Assembly: GCA_002421685.1 (NCBI GenBank)
Contig: DISB01000005.1
Coordinates: forward strand, 1 to 64,000
Direction: 5' to 3'
Length of the DNA: 64,000 nt
Source of the DNA: Bacteroidetes bacterium UBA6221
GTDB taxonomy: Bacteria > Bacteroidota > Bacteroidia > Chitinophagales > Chitinophagaceae
Below the pieces are notes generated by a model, which was not told the origin of the DNA, did not search any database, and saw only the letters and a program-made list of their open reading frames with translations. A program made the translations under genes and the position numbers. Shown one piece after another: positions 19,001-27,706 of this stretch (position 1 is the stretch's first letter; each line of letters begins with the position of its first letter).

Positions 19001-19660
19001 TTATGCACCACCTGTAAGGGCATACTGCACTATGTTCGCTCCCATCTCCAGCGCCTTCCGGTGCGCTTCGGGGCTATCGTTATGCACTTCCGGGTCTTCC
19101 CAGCCATCGCCCAGGTCGGTCTCTGTGGTATAGTACACTATTAACCTCCCTTGGTAAAACAGCCCGTATCCTTTGGGGGGTTTGTTATCATGCTCATGCA
19201 CCTTTGGCAAACCATTTGGAAAGTTAAACGCCTGGTGGTATATGGGATGAGAGAACGGTAGTTCAGCAAGTTCAGCATCGGGAAATATTTTCTTTAACGC
19301 AGGACGTACATATTCGTCCAGTCCATAGTTATCATCTATATGCAGGAATCCACCTGCTGCAAGGTAACTCCGCAGGTTGCGGGCTTCCTCATCTGTCACC
19401 GCCCACCTGCCATGGCCGGTCATATGTACAAAGGGATAATTAAAAATATCCGGGCTGCCTGCCGCTACCTGCCCCTCTTGTGTATTGAAATCTGTATTTA
19501 GCGTTTTGTTGCAGAATGCGGCCAGGTTTTTCAGCGATGTCGGGTTGGCATACCAATCTCCGCCGCCACTGTACACTAACAAGCCGAGTTTCATATTCTG
19601 TGCCTGTGCAATCCCGGTTGCTATTACCAACAATAATATGAAAACGACTTTCCTAACCAT
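19001..19660 (-). CDS. DUF4159 domain exported protein
   Basis: The start MVRKVVFILLL gives 219 residues with a signal peptide (G-I-A-Q-A-Q). The body fits DUF4159: Y-S-G-G-G-D-W-Y, M-T-G-H-G-R-W, G-G-F-L-H-I-D-D-N-Y-G, and L-P-F-S-H-P-I-Y. The fold is thought to resemble a class I glutamine amidotransferase-like domain, but function is not established. It overlaps the end of rsmE by 8 nt, so the two are co-transcribed and probably coupled. Confidence 0.82.
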   Translation of the reverse strand: MVRKVVFILLLVIATGIAQAQNMKLGLLVYSGGGDWYANPTSLKNLAAFCNKTLNTDFNTQEGQVAAGSPDIFNYPFVHMTGHGRWAVTDEEARNLRSYLAAGGFLHIDDNYGLDEYVRPALKKIFPDAELAELPFSHPIYHQAFNFPNGLPKVHEHDNKPPKGYGLFYQGRLIVYYTTETDLGDGWEDPEVHNDSPEAHRKALEMGANIVQYALTGGA

Positions 19661-20369
19661 GATTGAGCATATTGAAAAAAGCACAGGCGGTTACCGCTGC
19701 CGTTTCCGTACGCAGGCGGTTGCTGCCCATACTTATACCCCTGAACCCTTTCGAAGTTAGGCTATTTACTTCTTCCTCTGTGAAATCCCCTTCTGGTCCA
19801 ATCAACAATAACGTTTCTTTATCTTTTTGCACTGCCTCCCTTATCGGCTGTCTTGGCATCGCATCTATACAATGTGCCAATAGCTTCTGCTCTATACCGG
19901 CCGATGTTGACAGCAATTTGTCTAACGAGGTCAGATCTTTCAGTTCAGGTAAAAAATATTGCCGCGATTGTAAAATGGCTGATAAAAGTATGTTCTGCCA
20001 CCTGTCATACCTGAATTTCTCACGTTCGCTACGAGTGGTTTGCAATGGTATGATGCTGGCTACTCCCAATTCAGTTACCTTTTCCAGTATCCATTCGTTG
20101 CGGCTGCTGTTTTTGGTAAATGCTACTCCCAGGTGCAGGGATATCTGCCTGCGTTCATGCTGATGCGCATCGTTTACCATTACTGTGCATCGCTTCTTCT
20201 GCACCTGGCCGATGACTGCATGTGCATGTGTGCCTTTACCATCGGTCAGGTCTATTTTGTCACCCTGCTGCATACGCAACACCTGCACCACGTGCTTTGC
20301 CGTGTCATCATGCAGATGTACTTCGGCACCTGCGGTCAGTATCCCATCGTGAAAAAATAAAGGCGCCAT
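19653..20369 (-). CDS. rsmE: 16S rRNA m3U1498 methyltransferase
   Basis: The 238-residue SPOUT-class enzyme methylates N3 of U1498 in 16S rRNA using SAM. An N-terminal PUA-like domain (residues 1-70) precedes the knot. The signature motifs L-L-I-G-P-E-G-D-F-T and G-S-N-R-L-R-T-E-T-A-A form the SAM site, and E-K-V-T-E-L-G-V lies between. Length is normal. It starts 30 nt after the sigma factor stop on the same strand. Confidence 0.95.
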   Translation of the reverse strand: MAPLFFHDGILTAGAEVHLHDDTAKHVVQVLRMQQGDKIDLTDGKGTHAHAVIGQVQKKRCTVMVNDAHQHERRQISLHLGVAFTKNSSRNEWILEKVTELGVASIIPLQTTRSEREKFRYDRWQNILLSAILQSRQYFLPELKDLTSLDKLLSTSAGIEQKLLAHCIDAMPRQPIREAVQKDKETLLLIGPEGDFTEEEVNSLTSKGFRGISMGSNRLRTETAAVTACAFFNMLNHG

Positions 20370-20399
20370 GCGGCGGGCAAGATAAATAAAAATCCCGCC

Positions 20400-20984
20400 T
20401 CAGCGCAAAACCAGTTTCTTTTCTTCTATCAGCCTGCGCAGGTTTATAAGCCCGTAGCGCATTCTGCCCAGTGCGGTATTGATACTCACCCTGGTCAGGT
20501 CTGATATTTCTTTGAAGCTAAGGTCACCATATATCCGCAATACGATCACCTCGCGTTGCTCTTCGGGCAGCATTTCTATGAGTTGCCTGATGGTTTCGTG
20601 GGTCTGGCGCTTTTCCATTTTAGCAGAGGCGATATCTTCCGGGCCACACAGCAGTTCCGCCAGGTCCGTGCCGTCCGATAAGGTTACGGGTACCTGCTGG
20701 CGTATCTTCCTGAAGTGGTCCATGCACAGATTGTGCGCCACACGCATGGCCCAGGGCAGAAATTTCCCCTGCTCGGCATAGCGCCCCGCCTGTATAGTGC
20801 GGATGATCTTCAAAAAGCTGTCCTGGAAAATATCTTCAGCCGTATACTGGTCTTTCACCAGCATGAAGATGCCGGTATAAATCTTGTCCTTATACCTGTA
20901 AATGAGTGTTTCTAATGCGCCTGCATTGCCATCCTTAAAGGATTGCACCAATTGAGCGTCGGTCTGATGGTGGATTGTTTGCAT
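20400..20984 (-). CDS. ECF-type RNA polymerase sigma factor
   Basis: The 194-residue protein has sigma region 2 (residues 22-90, with A-E-D-I-F-Q-D-S-F-L-K and the W-A-M-R-V-A-H-N motif) and region 4 (about 125-185, with L-P-E-E-Q-R-E-V-I and F-K-E-I-S). No anti-sigma factor gene is adjacent, which is unusual for ECF factors. Around 295 bp of non-coding DNA lies upstream. Targets cannot be inferred. Confidence 0.92.
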   Translation of the reverse strand: MQTIHHQTDAQLVQSFKDGNAGALETLIYRYKDKIYTGIFMLVKDQYTAEDIFQDSFLKIIRTIQAGRYAEQGKFLPWAMRVAHNLCMDHFRKIRQQVPVTLSDGTDLAELLCGPEDIASAKMEKRQTHETIRQLIEMLPEEQREVIVLRIYGDLSFKEISDLTRVSINTALGRMRYGLINLRRLIEEKKLVLR

Positions 20985-21279
20985 ATTCTTCTACCTGTTA
21001 GGTACACGTTTTTACATGCCCGTATTCTTATTTTTTTAAGTAGAAGTCTATGCTATAGTGTTTCGTTTTAAACCTATTTAACGATTAATTACGAATTATA
21101 TTGCGTAATTGTGAAACCATTTTAACACAAATACCTTGCCAAAATAATCCAATTCCTGTTTCCTGCTAAAATTTTGACGCAATTATTATGCGCCAATTGA
21201 TATTAGAAGACGTACCAAATATGCAAAAAGTAAGGTTAAAGTATTGTTAATGAAATTGTTATGGCCTGCCTATATCCTT

Positions 21280-21648
21280 TTAGCGTAAAAAATGAAAGCA
21301 GAGGAACAATTGTATATAATGTAATAACTGGTCGAACCCAACTACCATGAATCCCCGGCGGCTTTGCCCAGCGGCAAAGTATTTTGAGCTTAACCGGCTG
21401 GTGACATAGTCTATGCAAAAATGTGTGATGAAAGTGATACCTGTAAACAGCAGCAGGCTTTTCCATCCCGTAAAATGAAAAAATCCGGCTGCAAACCAAA
21501 CCGTTGTATAGATGGCTACATGAGTGAGCAGCGCAAGGCTATTTTTGCTTTTGTTCAAAGACATCCATTGCGATTGCAATACAAAATCTGCCAGCCAGTG
21601 AATGGCAACTATGATACAAGCCAATATTAGACCATCCTGCATCATCAT
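21280..21648 (-). CDS. DUF3307 membrane protein
   Basis: The 122-residue integral membrane protein has three or four hydrophobic helices. It carries the DUF3307 features H-W-L-A-D-F near the N-terminus, T-H-V-A-I-Y in the middle and D-Q-L-L-H-Y at the end. The conserved His/Asp pairs suggest a metal or phospho-substrate site, but no function is established. It starts 24 nt after the glyoxalase-like gene. Confidence 0.8.
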   Translation of the reverse strand: MMMQDGLILACIIVAIHWLADFVLQSQWMSLNKSKNSLALLTHVAIYTTVWFAAGFFHFTGWKSLLLFTGITFITHFCIDYVTSRLSSKYFAAGQSRRGFMVVGFDQLLHYIQLFLCFHFLR

Positions 21649-21672
21649 TATCTATCCGGTTTATTGCAAGTC

Positions 21673-22038
21673 CTATGGCTTCTCCTGGAAGACGCCAAAT
21701 ACATTTCCTTCGGTATCGGTGCATATGGCCAACTGGCCATAGCCGGGTACATCTTGCTTCCCGGTAATTATCGTGCCCCCGGCCTCGCTTACCTGTTCCA
21801 GGGTTTCGTCGATAGAGGATACGCCAATATAATTGATGATACCCGCAGGGCTGTTTGCATCACGCCTGGATATGCCGCCACCTATCCCGGGTTTATTCTG
21901 CAGGTCTGCCGTGCCCACCATGAAATAATCCATTGGCCCAGACAACTGCCGGATATCCCAACCAAATAGTTTTTCATAAAAATCCTTAGCCCTTTTCGGG
22001 TCGTCGGCACTGATGTCGAAATGCACTATTGTTGCCAT
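21673..22038 (-). CDS. VOC/glyoxalase-family protein
   Basis: The 121-residue protein begins with V-H-F-D-I-S-A-D-D-P and K-D-F-Y-E-K-L-F-G-W, the standard opening of a vicinal oxygen chelate fold. It ends in a second half with I-Y/I-G-V-S-S-I-D and D-T-E-G-N-V-F-G. His and Glu residues at metal positions are partly present. Substrate is unknown. It lies between the DUF3307 gene and a lipoprotein gene, 20 nt from the latter. Confidence 0.85.
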   Translation of the reverse strand: MATIVHFDISADDPKRAKDFYEKLFGWDIRQLSGPMDYFMVGTADLQNKPGIGGGISRRDANSPAGIINYIGVSSIDETLEQVSEAGGTIITGKQDVPGYGQLAICTDTEGNVFGVFQEKP

Positions 22039-22058
22039 ATACGGTCGTTTAAAAGTTG

Positions 22059-23117
22059 CTACTGGTATTGGATATATACAGGACTGGGATACAGTTTTAG
22101 TATTTCCTCCGGCTCCATCAGCTTGTGTGGCGATGTGAGTTTATCATTTTTGTAAAATAATTTAAACCCTGTAAACTGTACCGGCTCATTAACTATAGCC
22201 ACCCGATAACTGTTGATTTTTTTTGCCGGAAACCCAAATCCATCCATATGCATTACTATCTGCACCTCAGGCCGCAGGACAATGTTTTTATACCCTGTCA
22301 CCATTTCCCTGGTGAAGCGATGTACCACGAGCACCTTGGGTGGCAAATTATATTGGGTTACGATACCTGCCAGGTATTCCGATGCATAGTTAATATCCAC
22401 CGCGTCGAAATATCCCAACCTTGATGCCGGGCGCTCACCGCCTTTCATAGAGTACTCGGGGTCTATGCCCAGGTGCACATTCGGCAAACGCAGGTATGGT
22501 TCCAACGTAGGAATTTCCGCCTGCAGGCTGCTGTGGCCCACCTGCACATCCAGGAACACTATGCCATCAATTCCTTCTGCCAGTTGCAGCGCCTTTTCTA
22601 TCTGCTCATGCGGCATTCTCAACCTGTATTTACCATCCTTGCCGGGTTGCGACTGCGCTGTAATGGCTATATAGTGCAGCGCGGGTATCACCGGCAATAA
22701 ACTGTCTGCCTGCTCCCATTTTTTCACCTCCCGTTGCAGCCCGGCTATCATATCCGATGGTGGCAATTCCCCGAGGATGCCCATTCCTTTTGAGTAAAAG
22801 TTGCCATAATACGCAACTATACGATGGTATGGCAGTAACGCCCCTTCTAAGGGATAATCCATTTTAACGGGCCATTTATCGCCGGGCTTCCCGTGCACCA
22901 GGTGTGATTGCAGGCGGTTGAATAAAGCCGTGTCCTGCAACAGGGTGTCCGACTTAGCGGCCTCTGTTTTAGAGATTGTATCAGCGGGTAACCGGTATAT
23001 TTTCTTGCCTGCCTGCTGCAATTCCTTTCCAGCATCTTCCTTCCAGCAGGATAGGGCCAATACTGTTAAAAAGAGTACTGATACTATTGAAACTGTTATG
23101 TATTGCCACTTACGCAT
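22059..23117 (-). CDS. exported protein of unknown function, TIM-barrel-like
   Basis: The 352-residue product has an N-terminal hydrophobic segment ending in A-L-S-C, a lipobox (Cys24). The mature part contains R-I-V-A-Y-Y-G-N-F-Y, H-Y-I-A-I-T-A, G-I-V-F-L-D-V-Q, G-I-D-P-E-Y-S-M and V-V-H-R-F strands in an order that suggests a (beta/alpha)8 barrel. Conserved acidic residues at strand ends could be catalytic. I do not recognise a characterised family. It is probably co-transcribed with the VOC and DUF3307 genes. Confidence 0.7.
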   Translation of the reverse strand: MRKWQYITVSIVSVLFLTVLALSCWKEDAGKELQQAGKKIYRLPADTISKTEAAKSDTLLQDTALFNRLQSHLVHGKPGDKWPVKMDYPLEGALLPYHRIVAYYGNFYSKGMGILGELPPSDMIAGLQREVKKWEQADSLLPVIPALHYIAITAQSQPGKDGKYRLRMPHEQIEKALQLAEGIDGIVFLDVQVGHSSLQAEIPTLEPYLRLPNVHLGIDPEYSMKGGERPASRLGYFDAVDINYASEYLAGIVTQYNLPPKVLVVHRFTREMVTGYKNIVLRPEVQIVMHMDGFGFPAKKINSYRVAIVNEPVQFTGFKLFYKNDKLTSPHKLMEPEEILKLYPSPVYIQYQ

Positions 23118-23237
23118 GGTCTGCTAATCTGATTCCCGAAATATTCATACCGGGCAGGTGTAAAATTCTGTTATAATTACGGCTGCTTTTATGAGGCCTG
23201 TCAGGTGGACAAATGACATAAGTCACTAACGGGAGCT

Positions 23238-23984
23238 TTACCTGAATGAGCTTTTCATTGCCGAAAGCAGTTGCCGGCCGTCCATATATCCTGTGGCTAT
23301 CATGCGCCTCATAGTATACCCCCTGTCTTTGTCATCTCGTTTTCCGCCCAGTTGGTACGCCCCATTATAGCCATGCTCTTTGAGCTTTCTTACTGCCGTG
23401 GTATCCCAGGCCCCAAAAGGGTATACAAAATAAGGTACCGGCTTCCCTGTTATTCTTTCCAAATCTGCGCCTGGCCTGGCCAATTGTGTAGCCCAGTCCC
23501 CAGATTTATATTTGGTTACATTATGATGGTCCCATGTATGGTTCGCTATTACATGCCCCCTGTCCGACAATACTTTAACCTGTTCCCGGCTCATATACCC
23601 GGGCTTATCCAGCGTAACGGTCATTATAGAAAATACCGCTTTGAACCCGTATTTATCGAGTTCTGGCAAGGCATGGGTAAATTGGGATATCGTCCCATCG
23701 TCAAAGGTCAACACCACCACTTTGTCAGGAATTTGTTGCCCTTTCTCCAGGTATCGAAGGTGTTCAGCGGGCAATATAGTACGATAGCCGCTATCGTGCA
23801 GTGCCTTCATATGTTCCCGAAAACGCGCGGGAGGTATAATGTAGACCCTTGCATTTTTTGAATCGTCCGGCTGCCATTCACGCACCTGGTGGTAGCACAA
23901 TACCGGCACTTCTGTGCGCTGTGCAAAAACCGGGCACAGTGCCAGGGCCCAAACTATGATAATGCCAATAATAAACCTGGACAT
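23238..23984 (-). CDS. polysaccharide deacetylase (NodB family)
   Basis: The 248-residue exported enzyme has a signal peptide (V-F-A-Q). NodB motif 1 is T-F-D-D-G at residues 93-97 and motif 2 is H-T-W-D-H at 149-153; together these give the Asp-His-His metal site. Y-P-F-G-A-W is motif 3. It should remove N- or O-acetyl groups from a cell-wall or extracellular polysaccharide. Its start lies 1 nt after the stop of the 56-residue small gene, so they form an operon. Confidence 0.88.
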   Translation of the reverse strand: MSRFIIGIIIVWALALCPVFAQRTEVPVLCYHQVREWQPDDSKNARVYIIPPARFREHMKALHDSGYRTILPAEHLRYLEKGQQIPDKVVVLTFDDGTISQFTHALPELDKYGFKAVFSIMTVTLDKPGYMSREQVKVLSDRGHVIANHTWDHHNVTKYKSGDWATQLARPGADLERITGKPVPYFVYPFGAWDTTAVRKLKEHGYNGAYQLGGKRDDKDRGYTMRRMIATGYMDGRQLLSAMKSSFR

Positions 23985-23985
23985 A

Positions 23986-24156
23986 CTATACTTTCATCCC
24001 CCTTTTCTTCATTTCCTCCATGAGTTTCGCCGGGAACCCCGGCCTGCACGAGCAATGTTTCTGGTGTTCAGTATGCCATTTTACGCGCTCTTCAAAAGTT
24101 GCATTGGCAGGCATCTTATTTTTCAGGTGCCATTCCTTGTTGAGTTTCTGTTTCAT
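23986..24156 (-). CDS. small conserved cytoplasmic protein (56 aa)
   Basis: A 57-codon frame encodes a Lys-rich protein with M-P-A-N-A-T-F-E-E-R-V-K-W-H, then H-Q-K-H-C-S-C-R-P, and ends K-L-M-E-E-M-K-K-R-G-M-K-V. The two Cys in C-x-C and the His residues nearby could bind a metal. Its TAG stop is followed after one base by the ATG of the polysaccharide deacetylase, which supports expression. The pattern resembles small Bacteroidota proteins of unknown function; that is recollection, not a search. Confidence 0.65.
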   Translation of the reverse strand: MKQKLNKEWHLKNKMPANATFEERVKWHTEHQKHCSCRPGFPAKLMEEMKKRGMKV

Positions 24157-24234
24157 AACTGCAGATATTGTTGCAATTATCAGCTAATATCCATGCATCG
24201 GCAATGACAATCGTCAGGAAAAACGCGGATAATA

Positions 24235-25518
24235 TCATGCTACAGGTAGTAGTACGTGTATTTCAGTACCTATGTCAGGGTGCGAAACAGCAAATATGTC
24301 TCCCTGGTGCATGTGCGCAATCTTTTTGCATAAGGCCAATCCTATCCCCGTGCCGGTATACTGCTCATTAGTGTACAACCGCTCGAAAATATTAAATACC
24401 CTTTCAGCATACTCTTGTTCGAAACCAACACCATTGTCACACACTACTATTTCATAATACTGTCTGCCCGGTTCTATTTGCAGGTTGTGCGCCTGGACGT
24501 CACGGCCCTCCACCCGCCGTGCCGAAATATTGATAACACCGGGCTCATTCGCTCTTGCAAACTTCAGGCTGTTGCTGATAAGGTTATGTAACAGTTGATT
24601 CATTTGCAGGGGCATTGCCTTTACCACAGGCAGCTTCCCAACGATAACGCTGGCGTTTTTCTGCTCGATCTTCAGCTCAAAATCTTCCAATACATTAGCC
24701 ACGATTGTATCCAGGTCCACATCTTCAAACTGTGTATCCGCATAATCAAGTTTAGAGTAGTTGAGGATATCATTGATGAGGTTGGACATCCGGTCTGAAG
24801 ATTTTTTTATCTTTTGCAGGTAAAGCTGGTTATCCTCGTCAAAGTATTTCGCTGCAGACTGCTCGAGACGTTGACTGAATGTCCGTATTTTTCTTAGTGG
24901 CTCCTGCATATCGTGCGAGGCTATGAAGGCAAATTGCTCCAGTTCTTCGTTGCTCTTTTGCAAGGCGCGGTTTACCTCCTGCAATGCCCGGGTTCTTTCA
25001 TCTATTCGTTTTTCCAGGTCGTCGGCCATACGCTTGTAGCGCTTTTTACTTTCATGCAGTTCTTTTTCTTTTTTTTTCAGGCCGGTTATATCCATCAGCA
25101 GGTTGATACCACCTACAATATTTCCTTCGGCATCCGTTATCGGGTCGGGGTAAGATATTATATTCCTCCTTTTCCCGTCAGGACGTTCAATGATCATTTC
25201 GACGCCGTGCACACTTTGTCCCTCCTGCAATGCCCTCGCCATCGGGCAATCACCAGGCTGTATAGGTGTTATCCCGTCTACACCGTATGCTTTCAAAGCG
25301 CCGCACCACATTTCCTTACCGTGCTCAGGCTCCCTGCCCCATAGATCTGCCGCCGCCTTGTTGTAAAAAGTAATGTATCCTTCTGTATTACAGGTATATA
25401 TTGGCGCTGCCAGGTTATGGATCATCTGGCTGTGCATATATTCATTGGCTTGTAACTGCGTTAAGGTGCATGCGTCATTTCTCAGGCTTCCACTCAATGT
25501 ATGTATCCGGGGTTCCAT
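24235..25518 (-). CDS. PAS-domain sensor histidine kinase (cytoplasmic)
   Basis: The 427-residue kinase has no membrane segment. A PAS domain spans about residues 30-145 (Y-T-C-N-T-E-G-Y-I-T-F-Y-N-K, then a PAC tail). A coiled coil covers about 146-195. HisKA follows with H202 in the S-H-D-M-Q-E-P-L form typical of phytochrome-like kinases. The HATPase has N box N-L-I-S-N-S-L-K-F, D-N-G-V-G-F and G-T-G-I-G-L-A-L. No response regulator is adjacent. It probably senses a cytoplasmic ligand or redox state. Confidence 0.9.
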   Translation of the reverse strand: MEPRIHTLSGSLRNDACTLTQLQANEYMHSQMIHNLAAPIYTCNTEGYITFYNKAAADLWGREPEHGKEMWCGALKAYGVDGITPIQPGDCPMARALQEGQSVHGVEMIIERPDGKRRNIISYPDPITDAEGNIVGGINLLMDITGLKKKEKELHESKKRYKRMADDLEKRIDERTRALQEVNRALQKSNEELEQFAFIASHDMQEPLRKIRTFSQRLEQSAAKYFDEDNQLYLQKIKKSSDRMSNLINDILNYSKLDYADTQFEDVDLDTIVANVLEDFELKIEQKNASVIVGKLPVVKAMPLQMNQLLHNLISNSLKFARANEPGVINISARRVEGRDVQAHNLQIEPGRQYYEIVVCDNGVGFEQEYAERVFNIFERLYTNEQYTGTGIGLALCKKIAHMHQGDIFAVSHPDIGTEIHVLLPVA

Positions 25519-25660
25519 ATACGTTCTCTTTATTCAACATTCCTCTTACAGTATTAGTCAAAAAACCGTGCCGCACCTGACTTTCAGGATAGAATAAGCA
25601 GCGGTGAGTTAAAAGAAATGATGTAATTATGACATAATTGCCATTAGTTAAACAAAATAG

Positions 25661-25676
25661 CCCGGTTACTTCCGGG
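25661..25676 (-). terminator. weak hairpin overlapping stop of 54-aa gene
   Basis: A 5-bp CCCGG/CCGGG stem with a 6-nt loop includes the stop codon. On the minus strand it is followed by CTATTTTGTTT. Confidence 0.4.
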
Positions 25677-25830
25677 TTATCTTGCTAAACAGGAATATTA
25701 TACCGGCAATAATAGCCACAACAATGAGTATCCCGGTCCATACTCCCGCTTCAAAAATATCGCCAACCAATTCGCATCCCGAAAACGCCGTAAGCAAGGC
25801 CAGCAGTATCACTGTTCTCAGTTTATACAT
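25666..25830 (-). CDS. small lipoprotein with one TM helix (54 aa)
   Basis: The frame starts MYKLRTVILLALLTAF and has a lipobox F-S-G-C (Cys19). Then come E-L-V-G-D-I-F-E-A-G-V-W and a strong TM helix (residues 31-48), ending in T-R-K. The G-D-I-F-x-A-G-V-W motif is common in small Bacteroidota membrane proteins of unknown role. It is last of three small genes on this strand, so co-transcription is likely. Confidence 0.7.
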   Translation of the reverse strand: MYKLRTVILLALLTAFSGCELVGDIFEAGVWTGILIVVAIIAGIIFLFSKITRK

Positions 25831-25842
25831 AAGATCAAGTTT

Positions 25843-26091
25843 TTAATTAGATGGCCCCCGTCGTCCTTCTGCGCTATCCTGCCCGCTTACAGTATTGGTA
25901 CGCAGTCCTGAATCTTCAGCTCCCTGGTACCTGGTTTCATCTTTTGTCGGGTCGTCTGGCCCATATTCGGCGGGCGCTGTGCCGTACTGATTGGTTGAAT
26001 CAATAGGTGTACTTGTCCCCGAATTGTCGGGGTCCCCGCAAGAGGCCAGCAATAGCGCCACACAGGCCAGTACGTGTAGTGTGCGTTTCAT
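25843..26091 (-). CDS. small lipoprotein (82 aa)
   Basis: The signal peptide ends in lipobox L-A-S-C (Cys18). The mature part is short, hydrophilic and probably disordered, rich in Asp, Ser, Thr and Gly. No domain was recognised. It is 12 nt after the 70-residue membrane gene and 12 nt before the next small lipoprotein. Confidence 0.65.
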   Translation of the reverse strand: MKRTLHVLACVALLLASCGDPDNSGTSTPIDSTNQYGTAPAEYGPDDPTKDETRYQGAEDSGLRTNTVSGQDSAEGRRGPSN

Positions 26092-26103
26092 ATGTAGTTT
26101 AAG

Positions 26104-26316
26104 TTATTTTTTCTTCTTGTCCAGTGCTATCATAGCGATGCCCGCTACTACCACTATGCCACCCGCGTACACAGGCCACCCTATCGTTTTATTTTCTTCT
26201 TTATTGATCTCCAGGGGGCCGAGGTCGGCCACTTTCTCCTCGGTTTTAAAATTGATAGTGTTGAATACCAGCATCAATATGCCGATAACCACGAGTATTA
26301 TTCCAGCTACTTTCAT
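26104..26316 (-). CDS. small two-TM membrane protein, DUF3185-like
   Basis: The 70-residue protein has TM helices at about residues 3-20 and 48-65, with a soluble loop (F-K-T-E-E-K-V-A-D-L-G-P-L) and a K-K-K-K end. The layout resembles DUF3185-type proteins, which have no known function. It opens the cluster of three small genes. Confidence 0.65.
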   Translation of the reverse strand: MKVAGIILVVIGILMLVFNTINFKTEEKVADLGPLEINKEENKTIGWPVYAGGIVVVAGIAMIALDKKKK

Positions 26317-26353
26317 ACTAGTAGCTATATAAAAAATCGTGCCGCGCCTGAAA

Positions 26354-27484
26354 TTATCTTATTTGCTCCCACCACCTGGACGATGGTATCTCCTCCTCCA
26401 GCACAACAGGCTGGCCTATTTGAGGCGTATAAAAAGGCACCCCCATTTCTTCGGCCTTCTTCGTAGCACGTATTACGGGATCCGTCCAGCTATGAAAGGC
26501 AAGGGTAAATGCCGCCCAATGAATGGGCATGGCGGCCTTTGCCTGTACGTCTATCGCCGCCTGTATAGTTTCTTCGGGTGTCATATGTATGGCCTTCCAT
26601 TTATCGCCGTATTGACCACATTCCAGCATCGCAAAGTCAAACCCGCCGTATTGCTCACCTATTTGCCTGAAATGCGGGCCATAACCGCTGTCTCCACTGA
26701 AGTATATTTTAGCACCGGGGGCGATGATGACCCAGGAAGCCCACAATGTAGCGGCCCTGTCACCAAAGCCCCGGCCCGAAAAGTGCCTTGCAGGTGTACA
26801 GGCGAATACCAGGCTGTCGAGCCTTATCTCCTGCCACCAGTCCAGTTCATGTATTTTTTCGGCCGGGACTCCCCACCGCCTGAAATGCGCTCCTACACCC
26901 AGCGGCATATAAAATTCCTTTGTTTTTGCCTTGAGCTTCATAATGGAGCCATAGTCCAGGTGGTCGTAATGGTCGTGCGACATAATAATGGCGTCTATCT
27001 GGGGCAGTTTCTCTATTTCTATCGGGAGGCCATCTGAAAATCTCTTGCCTCCCAACATCGGGTGCGGGGCCGGTACCGGGCCAAACATCGGGTCCAGCAA
27101 TATTTTCTTTCCGGCTATCTCTACGAGGAACGCAGAATGACCGAACCATGTAAGCCGGGTAATACTATCGGGTTTTCGCTCAATGTCCAGCGAATCTATT
27201 TTAAGAACCGGGAAGCTCGTGGCAGGCCGCCGCGAACCATCACGCTTCAACATTTGCGATAACAGGTAGGGTATGTCCCTCCAGCCTATCTCTATTTCTG
27301 AAGGTATTTGGTTAATGAATTTCCCGTCTTTATAATGACCGGTCTGTGCAAATTTCCGTTTTTCTTCTTCCGTTATCTTACCGCCAAACTGCGGGCTTGT
27401 ATTCACAAATACAATGGTCACTATCACTACCAACAGGATAATGCTTAACAAAACTATGCCCGTCATTTTCAGTACCTTTTTCAA
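26354..27484 (-). CDS. MBL-fold metal-dependent hydrolase (NAPE-PLD/UlaG-like)
   Basis: The 376-residue protein has an N-terminal TM anchor (residues 8-27). The beta-lactamase fold follows with T-W-F-G-H-S-A-F near 112-119, L-L-D-P near 129, and metal motif S-H-D-H-Y-D-H-L at 169-176. Later His/Asp ligands occur in S-G-D-S-G-Y and P-I-H-W-A. The family includes N-acylphosphatidylethanolamine phospholipase D and related hydrolases; substrate here is unknown. The start is TTG at 27484 to include M-K-K-V-L-K; the first ATG is six codons further in. Confidence 0.85.
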   Translation of the reverse strand: MKKVLKMTGIVLLSIILLVVIVTIVFVNTSPQFGGKITEEEKRKFAQTGHYKDGKFINQIPSEIEIGWRDIPYLLSQMLKRDGSRRPATSFPVLKIDSLDIERKPDSITRLTWFGHSAFLVEIAGKKILLDPMFGPVPAPHPMLGGKRFSDGLPIEIEKLPQIDAIIMSHDHYDHLDYGSIMKLKAKTKEFYMPLGVGAHFRRWGVPAEKIHELDWWQEIRLDSLVFACTPARHFSGRGFGDRAATLWASWVIIAPGAKIYFSGDSGYGPHFRQIGEQYGGFDFAMLECGQYGDKWKAIHMTPEETIQAAIDVQAKAAMPIHWAAFTLAFHSWTDPVIRATKKAEEMGVPFYTPQIGQPVVLEEEIPSSRWWEQIR

Positions 27485-27663
27485 AATTGTTTGCCCCGAA
27501 CAGAATGTTATATCATATACATACCCGGCAAATGTACCTCAGGCTATAATGCGACGGAACAAGGTTTCGGTTAAATGAAAGGAATTATCGGTAAAAAAGC
27601 GAAAAAAGACGGTGGGATAGAATAGTCTGCGCATAACTCAATGGCATAAGTGGTTATCTCTTT

Positions 27664-27693
27664 TTGCCATGCAACTTTATAATTATAGTTTTA
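27664..27693 (+). promoter_or_regulatory. candidate promoter of acetyltransferase gene
   Basis: TTG at 27664-27666 and TAGTTTTA at 27686-27693 are spaced by 19 nt. The -7 box ends in A rather than G. The start codon follows 13 nt later. Confidence 0.35.
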
Positions 27694-27706
27694 CCGGCAA
27701 TCGCTA

